This document shows, in pieces, positions 43,313-53,795 of a stretch of DNA of 64,000 nt. Below the pieces are notes generated by a model, which saw only the letters and a list, made by a program, of their open reading frames with translations, was not told where the DNA came from and made no database searches. The stretch is from Luidia sarsii (Eukaryota > Echinodermata > Asteroidea > Paxillosida > Luidiidae): assembly GCA_949987565.1 (NCBI GenBank), contig OX465101.1, forward strand, positions 24,478,543 through 24,542,542, in the 5' to 3' direction. How positions within the stretch are numbered: the first letter of the stretch is position 1; every line of letters begins with the position of its first letter. Made by a program: the position numbers and the translations under genes.

Positions 43313-46300
43313 TAAAAACCGTCTGACACATACCCCTACATGTGTTTTATTGACTGTCGCATTGCCGGTACACTTATCAAACCGATGGCATCAGGGTACA
43401 TTTGCCTGCGCGTATTTCACTGCAGATTTCAGGTATTTTGCTAATTCCTTCGTGAATCGATTGACAAGGCCAAGGGCTACGATCTGAATATAGTTTAAGC
43501 TTCATGGGGTGAATATTAAAGGGCGATATTTAGGAGGAGGCATTACATGTGTCTTGCCCGAGATTCTTTGCAGTGTATTGTAAGCGCGTCAGAATATACT
43601 TGGCTGTGCGCCTTCGCTCAGCGAACATGACTCTTTTGCCTTGAAATGATTCTTGGATTGAGTCTCAGATATCTTGTCTTTCGATTGGATCCTCTCGAGA
43701 GCATGTCAAGTTACAGATAGGTCAATTTTCAGCTTCTGGAACGAAATAGTTTTGAGGATAATGACTAGAAGGTAAAGACCGTCTGACACATACCCCTACA
43801 TGTGTTTTGTTGACTGTCGCATTGCCGGTACACTTATCAAACCGATGGCATCAGGGTACATTTTCCTGCGCGTATTTCACTGCAGATTTCAGGTACCTTG
43901 CTAATTCTTTCGTGAATCGATTGACAAGGCCAAGGGCTACGATCTGAACATAGTTTTACGCTTCATGGGGTGAATATTAAAGGGCGATATTTAGGAGGAG
44001 GCATTACATGTGTCTTGCCCGAGATTCTTTGCAGTGTATTGTAAGCGCGTCACAATATACTTGGCTGTGCGCCTTCGCTCAAAGAACATGACTCTTTTGC
44101 CTTGAAATGATTCTTGGATTGAGTCTCAGATATCTTGTCTTTCGATTGGATCCTCTTGAGAGCATGTCAAGCTACAGATAGGTCAATTTTCAGCTTCTGG
44201 AACGAAATAGTTTTGAGGATAATGACTAGAAGGTAAAGACCGTCTGACACATACCCCTACATGTGTTTTGTTGACTGTCGCATTGCCGGTACACTTATCA
44301 AACCGATGTCATCAGGGTACATTTTCCTGCGCGTATTTCACTGCAGATTTCAGGTACCTTGCTAATTCTTTCGTGAATCGATTGACAAGGCCAAGGGCTA
44401 CGATCTGAATATAGTTTAAGCTTCATGGGGTGAATATTAAAGGGCGATATTTAGGAGGAGGCATTACATGTGTCTTGCCCGAGATTCTTTGCAGTGTATT
44501 GTAAGCGCGTCACAATATACTTGGCTGTGCGCCTTCGCTCAAAGAACATGACTCTTTTGCCTTGAAATGATTCTTGGATTGAGTCTCAGATAACTTGTCT
44601 TTCGATTGGATCCTCTCGAGAGCATGTCAAGCTACAGATAGGTCAATTTTCAGCTTCTGGAACGAAATAGTTTTGAGGATAATGACTAGAAGGTAAAGAC
44701 CGTCTGACACATACCCCTACATGTGTTTTGTTGACAGTCGCATTGCCGGTACACTTATCAAACCGATGGCATCAGGGTACATTTTCCTGCGCGTATTTCA
44801 CTGCAGATTTCAGGTACCTTGCTAATTCTTTCGTGAATCGATTGACAAGGCCAAGGGCTACGATCTGAATATAGTTTAAGCTTCATGTGGTGAATATTAA
44901 AGGGCGATATTTAGGAGGAGGCATTACATGTGTCTTGCCCGAGATTCTTTGCAGTGTATTGTAAGCGCGTCACAATATACTTGGCTGTGCGCCTTCGCTC
45001 AAAGAACATGACTCTTTTGCCTTGAAATGATTCTTGGATTGAGTCTCAGATAACTTGTCTTTCGATTGGATCCTCTCGAGAGCATGTCAAGCTACAGATA
45101 GGTCAATTTTCAGCTTCTGGAACGAAATAGTTTTGAGGATAATGACTAGAAGGTAAAGACCGTCTGACACATACCCCTACATGTGTTTTGTTGACTGTCG
45201 CATTGCCGGTACACTTATCAAACCGATGGCATCAGGGTACATTTTCCTGCGCGTATTTCACTGCAGATTTCAGGTACCTTGCTAATTCTTTCGTGAATCG
45301 ATTGACAAGGCCAAGGGCTACGATCTGAATATAGTTTAAGCTTCATGGGGTGAATATTAAAGGGCGATATTTAGGAGGAGGCATTACATGTGTCTTGCCC
45401 GAGATTCTTTGCAGTGTATTGTAAGCGCGTCACAATATACTTGGCTGTGCGCCTTCGCTCAAAGAACATGACTCTTTTGCCTTGAAATGATTCTTGGATT
45501 GAGTCTCAGATATCTTGTCTTTCGATTGGATCCTCTCGAGAGCATGTCAAGCTACAGATAGGTCAATTTTCAGCTTCTGGAACGAAATAGTTTTGAGGAT
45601 AATGACTAGAAGGTAAAGACCGTCTGACACATACCCCTACATGTGTTTTGTTGACTGTCGCATTGCCGGTACACTTATCAAACCGATGGCATCAGGGTAC
45701 ATTTGCCTGCGCGTATTTCACTGCAGATTTTAGGTACCTTGCTAATTCTTTCGTGAATCGATTGACAAGGCCAAGGGCTACGATCTGAATATAGTTTAAG
45801 TTTCATGGGGTGAATATTAAAGGGCGATATTTAGGAGGAGGCATTACATGTGTCTTGCCCGAGATTCTTTGCAGTGTATTGTAAGCGCGTCACAATATAC
45901 TTGGCTGTGCGCCTTCGCTCAAAGAACATGACTCTTTTGCCTTGAAATGATTCTTGGATTGAGTCTCAGATATCTTGTCTTTCGATTGGATCCTCTCGAG
46001 AGCATGTCAAGCTACAGATAGGTCAATTTTCAGCTTCTGGAACGAAATAGTTTTGAGGATAATGACTAGAAGGTAAAGACCGTCTGACACATACCCCTAC
46101 ATGTGTTTTGTTGACAGTCGCATTGCCGGTACACTTATCAAACCGATGGCATCAGGGTACATTTGCCTGCGCGTATTTCACTGCAGATTTCAGGTACCTT
46201 GCTAATTCCTTCGTGAATCGATTGACAAGGCCAAGGGCTACGATCTGAATATAGTTTAAGCTTCATGGGGTGAATATTAAAGGGCGATATTTAGGAGGAG

Positions 46301-49300
46301 GCATTACATGTGTCTTGCCCGAGATTCTTTGCAGTGTATTGTAAGCGCGTCACAATATACTTGGCTGTGCGCCTTCGCTCAAAGAACATGACTCTTTTGC
46401 CTTGAAATGATTCTTGGATTGAGTCTCAGATATCTTGTCTTTCGATTGGATCCTCTCGAGAGCATGTCAAGCTACAGATAGGTCAATTTTCAGCTTCTGG
46501 AACGAAACAGTTTTGAGGATAATGACTAGAAGGTAAAAACCGTCTGACACATACCCCTACATGTGTTTTATTGACTGTCGCATTGCCGGTACACTTATCA
46601 AACCGATGGCATCAGGGTACATTTGCCTGCGCGTATTTCACTGCAGATTTCAGGTATTTTGCTAATTCCTTCGTGAATCGATTGACAAGGCCAAGGGCTA
46701 CGATCTGAATATAGTTTAAGCTTCATGGGGTGAATATTAAAGGGCGATATTTAGGAGGAGGCATTACATGTGTCTTGCCCGAGATTCTTTGCAGTGTATT
46801 GTAAGCGCGTCAGAATATACTTGGCTGTGCGCCTTCGCTCAAAGAACATGACTCTTTTGCCTTGAAATGATTCTTGGATTGAGTCTCAGATATCTTGTCT
46901 TTCGATTGGATCCTCTCGAGAGCATGTCAAGTTACAGATAGGTCAATTTTCAGCTTCTGGAACGAAATAGTTTTGAGGATAATGACTAGAAGGTAAAGAC
47001 CGTCTGACACATACCCCTACATGTGTTTTGTTGACTGTCGCATTGCCGGTACACTTATCAAACCGATGGCATCAGGGTACATTTTCCTGCGCGTATTTCA
47101 CTGCAGATTTCAGGTACCTTGCTAATTCTTTCCTGAATCGATTGACAAGGCCAAGGGCTACGATCTGAACATAGTTTTACGCTTCATGGGGTGAATATTA
47201 AAGGGCGATATTTAGGAGGAGGCATTACATGTGTCTTGCCCGAGATTCTTTGCAGTGTATTGTAAGCGCGTCACAATATACTTGGCTGTGCGCCTTCGCT
47301 CAAAGAACATGACTCTTTTGCCTTGAAATGATTCTTGGATTGAGTCTCAGATATCTTGTCTTTCGATTGGATCCTCTTGAGAGCATGTCAAGCTACAGAT
47401 AGGTCAATTTTCAGCTTCTGGAACGAAATAGTTTTGAGGATAATGACTAGAAGGTAAAGACCGTCTGACACATACCCCTACATGTGTTTTGTTGACTGTC
47501 GCATTGCCGGTACACTTATCAAACCGATGGCATCAGGGTCCATTTTCCTGCGCGTATTTCACTGCAGATTTCAGGTACCTTGCTAATTCTTTCGTGAATC
47601 GATTGACAAGGCCAAGGGCTACGATCTGAATATAGTTTAAGCTTCATGGGGTGAATATTAAAGGGCGATATTTAGGAGGAGGCATTACATGTGTCTTGCC
47701 CGAGATTCTTTGCAGTGTATTGTAAGCGCGTCACAATATACTTGGCTGTGCGCCTTCGCTCAAAGAACATGACTCTTTTGCCTTGAAATGATTCTTGGAT
47801 TGAGTCTCAGATAACTTGTCTTTCGATTGGATCCTCTCGAGAGCATGTCAAGCTACAGATAGGTCAATTTTCAGCTTCTGGAACGAAATAGTTTTGAGGA
47901 TAATGACTAGAAGGTAAAGACCGTCTGACACATACCCCTACATGTGTTTTGTTGACAGTCGCATTGCCGGTACACTTATCAAACCGATGGCATCAGGGTA
48001 CATTTTCCTGCGCGTATTTCACTGCAGATTTCAGGTACCTTGCTAATTCTTTCGTGAATCGATTGACAAGGCCAAGGGCTACGATCTGAATATAGTTTAA
48101 GCTTCATGTGGTGAATATTAAAGGGCGATATTTAGGAGGAGGCATTACATGTGTCTTGCCCGAGATTCTTTGCAGTGTATTGTAAGCGCGTCACAATATA
48201 CTTGGCTGTGCGCCTTCGCTCAAAGAACATGACTCTTTTGCCTTGAAATGATTCTTGGATTGAGTCTCAGATAACTTGTCTTTCGATTGGATCCTCTCGA
48301 GAGCATGTCAAGCTACAGATAGGTCAATTTTCAGCTTCTGGAACGAAATAGTTTTGAGGATAATGACTAGAAGGTAAAGACCGTCTGACACATACCCCTA
48401 CATGTGTTTTGTTGACTGTCGCATTGCCGGTACACTTATCAAACCGATGGCATCAGGGTACATTTTCCTGCGCGTATTTCACTGCAGATTTCAGGTACCT
48501 TGCTAATTCTTTCGTGAATCGATTGACAAGGCCAAGGGCTACGATCTGAATATAGTTTAAGCTTCATGGGGTGAATATTAAAGGGCGATATTTAGGAGGA
48601 GGCATTACATGTGTCTTGCCCGAGATTCTTTGCAGTGTATTGTAAGCGCGTCACAATATACTTGGCTGTGCGCCTTCGCTCAAAGAACATGACTCTTTTG
48701 CCTTGAAATGATTCTTGGATTGAGTCTCAGATATCTTGTCTTTCGATTGGATCCTCTCGAGAGCATGTCAAGCTACAGATAGGTCAATTTTCAGCTTCTG
48801 GAACGAAATAGTTTTGAGGATAATGACTAGAAGGTAAAGACCGTCTGACACATACCCCTACATGTGTTTTGTTGACTGTCGCATTGCCGGTACACTTATC
48901 AAACCGATGGCATCAGGGTACATTTGCCTGCGCGTATTTCACTGCAGATTTTAGGTACCTTGCTAATTCTTTCGTGAATCGATTGACAAGGCCAAGGGCT
49001 ACGATCTGAATATAGTTTAAGTTTCATGGGGTGAATATTAAAGGGCGATATTTAGGAGGAGGCATTACATGTGTCTTGCCCGAGATTCTTTGCAGTGTAT
49101 TGTAAGCGCGTCACAATATACTTGGCTGTGCGCCTTCGCTCAAAGAACATGACTCTTTTGCCTTGAAATGATTCTTGGATTGAGTCTCAGATATCTTGTC
49201 TTTCGATTGGATCCTCTCGAGAGCATGTCAAGCTACAGATAGGTCAATTTTCAGCTTCTGGAACGAAATAGTTTTGAGGATAATGACTAGAAGGTAAAGA

Positions 49301-49754
49301 CCGTCTGACACATACCCTTACATGTGTTTTGTTGACTGTCGCATTGCCGGTACACTTATCAAACCGATGGCATCAGGGTACATTTTCCTGCGCGTATTTC
49401 ACTGCAGATTTCAGGTACCTTGCTAATTCTTTCGTGAATCGATTGACAAGGCCAAGGGCTACGATCTGAATATAGTTTAAGCTTCATGGGGTGAATATTA
49501 AAGGGCGATATTTAGGAGGAGGCATTACATGTGTCTTGCCCGAGATTCTTTGCAGTGTATTGTAAGCGCGTCACAATATACTTGGCTGTGCGCCTTCGCT
49601 CAAAGAACATGACTCTTTTGCCTTGAAATGATTCTTGGATTGAGTCTCAGATATCTTGTCTTTCGATTGGATCCTCTCGAGAGCATGTCAAGCTACAGAT
49701 AGGTCAATTTTCAGCTTCTGGAACGAAATAGTTTTGAGGATAATGACTAGAAGG
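43313..49754 (+). repeat. HOR block 7: 7-monomer unit in two copies
   Basis: Units 43313-46533 and 46534-49754 are each 3221 bp. Markers repeated at that spacing are TGTTTTATTGACTG, GTCAGAATATACT, ATAGTTTTACGCTTC, CTTCATGTGGTG and GATTTTAGGTACC. Six monomer slots agree; the seventh differs between the two copies. Confidence 0.88.
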
Positions 49755-50433
49755 TAAAGACCGTCTGACACATACCCCTACATGTGTTTTGTTGACTGTC
49801 GCATTGCCGGTACACTTATCAAACCGATGGCATCAGGGTACATTTGCCTGCGCGTATTTCACTGCAGATTTCAGGTACCTTGCTAATTCTTTCGTGAATC
49901 GATTGAGAAGGCCAAGGGCTATGATCTGAACATAGTTTAAGCTTCATGGGGTGAATATTAAAGGGCGATATTTAGGAGGAGGCATTAAATGTGTCTTGCC
50001 CGAGATTCTTTGCAGTGTATTGTAAGCGCGTCACAATATAATTGGCTGTGCGCCTTCGCTCAAAGAACATGACTCTTTTGCCTTGAAATGATTCTTGGAT
50101 TGAGTCTCAGATATCTTGTCTTTCGATTGGATCCTCTCGAGAGCATGTCAAGCTACAGATAGGTCAATTTTCAGCTTCTGGAACGAAATAGTTTTGAGGA
50201 TAATGACTAGAAGGTAAAGACCGTCTGACACATACCCCTACATGTGTTTTGTTGACAGCCGTATTGCCGCTACACTTATCAAACCGATGGCATCAGGGTA
50301 CATTTGAATGTGCGTATTTCATTGCAGATTTCAGGTACCTTGCTAATTCCTTCGGAAATCGATTGAGAAGGCCAAGGGCTATGATCTGAACATAGTTTAA
50401 GCTTCAAGGAGTGAATATTAAATGGCGATATTT
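49755..50433 (+). repeat. Last full satellite monomer and truncated monomer at array edge
   Basis: The monomer at 49755-50214 carries several changes not seen as HOR markers (GATTGAGAAGGCC, GGGCTATGATCTGAACAT, ATTAAATGTGTC, ATATAATTGG). The next one (from 50215) carries more (GACAGCCGTATTGCCGCTAC, TTGAATGTGCG) and stops at about 50433, within GGCGATATTT. Divergence rising toward the end is typical of an array boundary, where unequal exchange no longer homogenises copies. Confidence 0.9.
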
Positions 50434-50670
50434 TTTATTTAGTTTTCACAGTGGAGTTCAACTCATAAAAAAAACATATCTAGAAACACACAACAGAAGC
50501 AAGGAAATCATACAATAACTTACACGGTATTGTTACACATTAGATATTATAGATTATATAAAAATAAAGGGATTTTTACAAGAAAATTGTTTCATTCGTC
50601 AGTAGGAGAAAAACAGATGGTTTCGTTCATTTACAGAACGCAGGACATTATTTTTTTATATAAAAATTTA
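50434..50670. other. AT-rich non-satellite segment interrupting the array edge
   Basis: This 237-bp segment separates the truncated satellite copy from the final decayed copy. It is strongly AT-rich with A and T runs. It has no recognisable domain, no clear terminal inverted repeat and no obvious target duplication. About 95 bp of monomer sequence (the CTTGCTAATTC to GGCGATA part) is present on both sides, so it did not simply insert into one monomer; a recombination or a long flanking duplication is needed. I do not recognise its origin. Confidence 0.7.
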
Positions 50671-51021
50671 AATCTTGCTAAATCTTTCGGAAGTCGATTG
50701 CCAAGGCCAAGGGCTATGATCTGAACATAGTTTAAGTTCCAAGGAGTGAATATTATAGAACGATAGGCATTACATGTCTCTGCCGCGAGATTATTTGTAG
50801 CGTATTGTATGCGCGTCAAAATACTAGGCTTTGCGCTGTCGCTCAAAGAACATGACTTTTTTGCCTTGAAATAATTCTCGGATTTAGTCTCAGATAACTT
50901 GTCTTTCGATCGGATCCTCTCGAGAGCATGTAAAGCTACAGATAGGTCAATTTTTAACTTCTGGAACGAAATAGTTTTGAGGATAAAGACTAGAAGGTAA
51001 AGACCGTCTGACACATACCCC
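50671..51021 (+). repeat. Decayed terminal satellite monomer
   Basis: From CTTGCTAAATCTTTCGG to GACACATACCCC this segment follows the monomer order, with many substitutions and a short deletion around GAACGATAGGCATTAC, where the usual GGGCGATATTTAGGAGG is reduced. It keeps the GGATCC and CTCTCGAGAG block and GGAACGAAATAGTTTTGAGG. It is the most diverged copy and abuts the THAP remnant. A 141-codon minus-strand reading frame over it is an accident of decay. Confidence 0.9.
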
Positions 51022-51025
51022 TTCT

Positions 51026-51320
51026 TCCTCCATGATACCATAAATATGTACGGCATGTTCCTTTAGTATTTTTCTTGGCTTCGAACCGGTGAGTTTGGCC
51101 AGCAATCCTCCTCCCAATTAATCCTCCACGGTGAAGTGATCGCTACAAATCACATCATTTCGACTGTATTTGTAGCCGACTTTGAGAAATTTCTCAACTT
51201 TGATGGCCGCAGCCCACTTCCTAAACAACCCAGGTCTCTTGTCCTTGTTGGGAACTGCATAGAAATAATTCCCCAGTTTTTCCCGCTGGCATTTTGACAT
51301 CCAAAAGCCTGGCAGTACCT
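51026..51320 (-). pseudogene. THAP-type zinc-finger exon remnant
   Basis: THAP domains are C2CH zinc-coordinating DNA-binding modules found in animal nuclear proteins and P-element-type transposases. Read on the minus strand, the segment starts with YCQAFGCQNASGKNWG, giving the first two zinc cysteines (codons 51312-51314 and 51297-51299, spacing C-x4-C). After a one-base frame slip near 51262 it continues NYFYAVPNKDKRPG, a tryptophan (RKWAAAI) and VICSDHFTVED with the last Cys and His (51145-51147 and 51136-51138). A TAA at 51118-51120 interrupts it, then GSKPRKILKEHAV follows, which matches the usual THAP tail ending in an AVP-like motif. One frameshift and one stop mean this is not functional as read. 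It could be an old host-gene exon or part of a P-like transposon; no transposase follows. Confidence 0.72.
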
Positions 51321-51689
51321 GGAGTGTTTAACTGCACGCGGTATATATACATGAAGTAGGGGTATATCCGTCCGGGCCCATGCGGGAGTTGTCCGTCATT
51401 ATGTCATACCCCCGCAGTGACTGGCGGGCCATTCGAAAAGATGGCGGTTTGCGGGAACGCGACCATTTGAATTCCATGATTTTCCCCTCGTTATGAAACT
51501 CGTAGGTGAGTAGCACAATTGTAGGTTGTTTTTAACACCCAATCAGATAAGCCAACATTTCTCTATGGGTTTCATTCTTCATTAAGCTTATTTGGTCGGG
51601 GACGTCCAAGCTTAGCCGAAAGTTAGGTAACGCGCAACAGCTTGAGGAAAGCTGGCCGGGTCTGGCCGCGGGAGGGCGCGCCGAGCCTC
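51321..51689. other. Unassigned segment, CpG-rich toward its end
   Basis: The segment has a TATATATA stretch near 51350, a C/G-rich part at 51650-51685 (GGCCGCGGGAGGGCGCGCC) and no supported gene. The short minus-strand frame at 51328-51516 matches nothing I recognise. The GC-rich end sits directly before the TATA box of the retrotransposon region, so it may be a promoter-proximal element or the 5' part of that element. The 5' boundary of the retrotransposon could not be fixed from a target-site duplication. Confidence 0.5.
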
Positions 51690-51737
51690 TATATAAGTGC
51701 CGCGCTCTACGCGATCGAGTCAGTCTACAGTCAGTCT
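51690..51737 (+). promoter_or_regulatory. TATA box plus duplicated initiator
   Basis: TATATAAG at 51690-51697 is followed by TCAGTC, an animal initiator consensus, with its A at 51722. The distance from the TATA start to that A is 32 bp, the normal Pol II spacing. AGTCAGTCT occurs twice (51718-51726 and 51729-51737), so there are two possible initiators 11 bp apart. The sequence points to transcription to the right, into the U2-like leader and ORF1. No downstream promoter element was found at the expected place. Confidence 0.6.
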
Positions 51738-51756
51738 CGGCCTTTTGGCTAAGATC
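51735..51756 (+). ncRNA. U2 snRNA 5' stem-loop-like leader (partial)
   Basis: TCTCGGCCTTTTGGCTAAGA plus TC is identical over 22 nt to the conserved 5' region (stem-loop I) of metazoan U2 snRNA, as remembered from the family. The first six U2 bases (ATCGCT) and the branch-point pairing segment (GTAGTA) are absent, so this is not a U2 gene. It lies just after a TATA/Inr pair and about 270 bp before ORF1. The likely reading is a U2-derived head on the retrotransposon transcript; a trace of insertion into or next to a U2 gene is the alternative. Confidence 0.65.
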
Positions 51757-53290
51757 TTTCCCTTAGCCGCTTCTTCACCTGCCATTTCCTAGTCTTTTCC
51801 GACAAGCGATCGCCTTTTTTCTCCCAACACCCTGTGGATGCATGCTGAGCTTAGGCTCTAACACAGGTGAGGCAGTACCTTTTGTTCTCGCTTAATTGCT
51901 GTTTCTTTCTTCTTTTCGTTTTTCGCAAAAAAAGCGCTTTTTACTTTCGTTCCTTATTTCCACGGCCCTAGGGGAGGCCGCTCTTTCCTTTATTTTGTTT
52001 TCTTTATCCTCCGCTGCTGCGGGAGTCATGCCCAGTCGTAAGTCCGACTGTGCGCTGCTCCTGCAGTATGAGGAAGTCACTTTGCCTGAAAAGGTTTTCG
52101 GTCATCTTCGGGAGAGGGGGGTTGTGACGCGCGACCATTATTTTGGCCCTTCCCCCGAAGAAGTTGAATGTTGTTTTTAAGATTAGGCCCCAAGATTGGG
52201 GACATCATCGGGTGTACATCCAATTACACCGGTGCTGTCTCCATGGTCACCATTTTGAATGTCGACCTTGGGGTAGACAAGATTGTCCGCAGGCGGTTGT
52301 CGGAGTACGGGGAGGTGATCGTTGGTAGGTATTGTACCTACCAGGGTGAGCCGACCGTCTTTAACGGCACCCGCCAGTACCGCATGCGGATCAAATCAAA
52401 CATTCCTTCGGTCCTCCGTATTGGGAGTAGGAACGCCTGGGTATCTTACCCGGGTTAAAAGCGGACCAGTGCCCGGTGCGGGGCCGAGGGGCACGTGGCC
52501 AAGGATTGCTCCTTGGTCACGTGTTTTAAGGTGGGGCATTCCATCAGGGATTGCCCCAATGTGTCAAAGTGTACGTCCTGCGGGGAGACGGGGCACAACT
52601 TTCGGTTGTGCCCCAACTCCTTCGCCAACAGGGCGTCCCCCTCCAAGGCTTGGGCCTCTACCAGCGTCTCTGACGATGATGAGGCCCCTGCATCCTCGCC
52701 TGCGGAGGAAAACATCAAGTTCCTGTTTCATCTGTTTCTCCTTCCACTTCTTCCACTCTGCTGTCCCCCAAGCCTTCGGCTTCGTCGCCTCCTTCCCCGC
52801 CTCAGTCTTCTCCTGCCCCGTCCGGGGAGACGCCTGCGGACCCCCTGCAGACACCCGTGCCCCCTACTCTCCTCCCGATTAAGAGTTGCAGTCGGTGGGG
52901 CGAGGCCTCAGGGCCTTACCCCGCTGACTCCTCTTGTCGGGAGTGTGGGGCGCGCCTCGGCGGGGATTTCCCTGTCGTGGAGTGTGTCTCCTGCAGGGGC
53001 ACCAACGGCCCGGCTCAGCTCGTCTGTGCCACCGAGGCGTGTGTCGCTTCGGTCTCGGGGGCCGGTTCCGGGGTGGCTGGACGGCGAAGGCGGCGCTCTA
53101 AGCGCCGCCAGCGTTCGCCGGACACTTCCAGGGAGGCTGGCACCAAGGTGGCAAGGGCCGGAGGGGGGCGGGATGGCCCGTCCTCTGACGAGTCCTCGAG
53201 CCATGAAATGGAGGCCCAGGCTGGCCCCCCTGCGTCCGTCCCTGGCGAGGAGGAACCGTCCCCTGCGGGCGGCGACCCCGATGATCGACT

Positions 53291-53328
53291 CTGCGTTTAC
53301 ACTGGATCCCGCGAGGAGGATCAGATCC
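53291..53328 (+). repeat. Left terminal inverted repeat of nested element
   Basis: This 38-bp sequence starts CTGCGTTTACACT and matches 54190-54227 in inverted orientation with one difference (GGATC against TGATC after ACACT). Confidence 0.85.
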
Positions 53329-53550
53329 CGCGAGGGCGATCAAAGGGCGATCAACGCAAGTGTAAACGCTCGCGCGATCAGGATCAGATCCCGGGATCTG
53401 ATCCACCTCTCGGGAAGGATCAGATCCGGGTCTGATCCTGCGTGCGGGATCAACATGCAAGTGTAAACGCAACGCGGGATCTGATCCTGCGGTTTTCAGC
53501 GACCACATCCGGCCCATGCCTGGAAAAATGCGCGAAAACGAGCATCTTGC

Positions 53551-53667
53551 GTGTACGTGTGCAGTACATATACTGTACATGTACATTGTACAGTGTACAT
53601 GTACGTATGTACATGTACATGTACACACAATGTACACGTACACGTACATGTACATGTACTGTACACT
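53551..53667. repeat. TACATG palindromic microsatellite (left of exon)
   Basis: This is a degenerate run of GTACAT/ATGTAC hexamers. Each hexamer pair is self-complementary, so either strand can fold into hairpins. Minus-strand and plus-strand His/Val/Tyr/Cys/Thr reading frames through it are by-products. Confidence 0.9.
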
Positions 53668-53717
53668 CGGCAAACAATCTGTCCAACTTTACGCTGGTAA
53701 CCGATACTAGACAGGGT

Positions 53718-53760
53718 CGTGTGTGTGTGTGGTCGTGTGGGTGGGGAGGGGGGGGGGGAG
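53718..53760 (+). repeat. GT run and G-rich tract
   Basis: A (GT)n run at 53719-53731 is followed by GTGGGTGGGG, A, and eleven G (53748-53758). Several G runs lie close together, which suits a G-quadruplex on the plus strand. It lies directly upstream of the Myb/SANT exon, inside the nested element. Confidence 0.75.
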
Positions 53761-53795
53761 AAACTGGTATCCGCATACAGCACGGTAGCTGCAAA

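Larger units (their letters stand above)
1..50433 (+). repeat. Satellite array, ~460-bp monomer, ~109 tandem copies
   Basis: Every copy begins (arbitrary phase) with TAAAGACCGTCTGACACATA or a close variant and runs 460, 461 or 465 bp to the next. All copies lie in the same orientation without interruption. Length classes come from a 5-bp insertion (GCCGGACGGGTAC against GCCGGTAC) and a T4/T5 difference in CAATTTTCAG. Copies differ mostly at a limited set of diagnostic positions, and many differences recur at fixed monomer spacings, which shows higher-order repeat units. No reading frame of 60 codons or more exists in the array on either strand, so it is non-coding. The array starts before base 1. 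The right end is at 50433, where the last copy (from 50215) breaks off. A centromeric, pericentromeric or subtelomeric location fits such an array, but nothing here decides between them. Confidence 0.98.

Noticed and set aside
1..50433. CENP-B box in the satellite
   Set aside because: No match to TTCGNNNNANNCGGG was found; TTTCGATTGGATCCTC and TTTCGGAAATCG fail at required positions.
1..50433. Hammerhead ribozyme in the monomer
   Set aside because: The minus strand has CTGATGCC near ACCCTGATGCCATCGG, but not CTGATGA, and no paired GAAAC/cleavage triplet.
1..50433. CRISPR array
   Set aside because: The unit is 460 bp with no short direct repeat plus unique spacers; it is a tandem satellite.
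50631..51056. 141-codon minus-strand reading frame
   Set aside because: It runs antisense through the decayed satellite monomer and AT-rich segment; it has no domain and exists only because stops in the monomer were lost by decay.
51735..51756. Functional U2 snRNA gene
   Set aside because: Only 22 nt match; the 5' ATCGCT and the branch-point pairing region are absent, and the sequence leads into ORF1.
52455..52854. Minus-strand frames over ORF1 (87-98 codons)
   Set aside because: They are antisense shadows of the GC-rich ORF1 with no domains.
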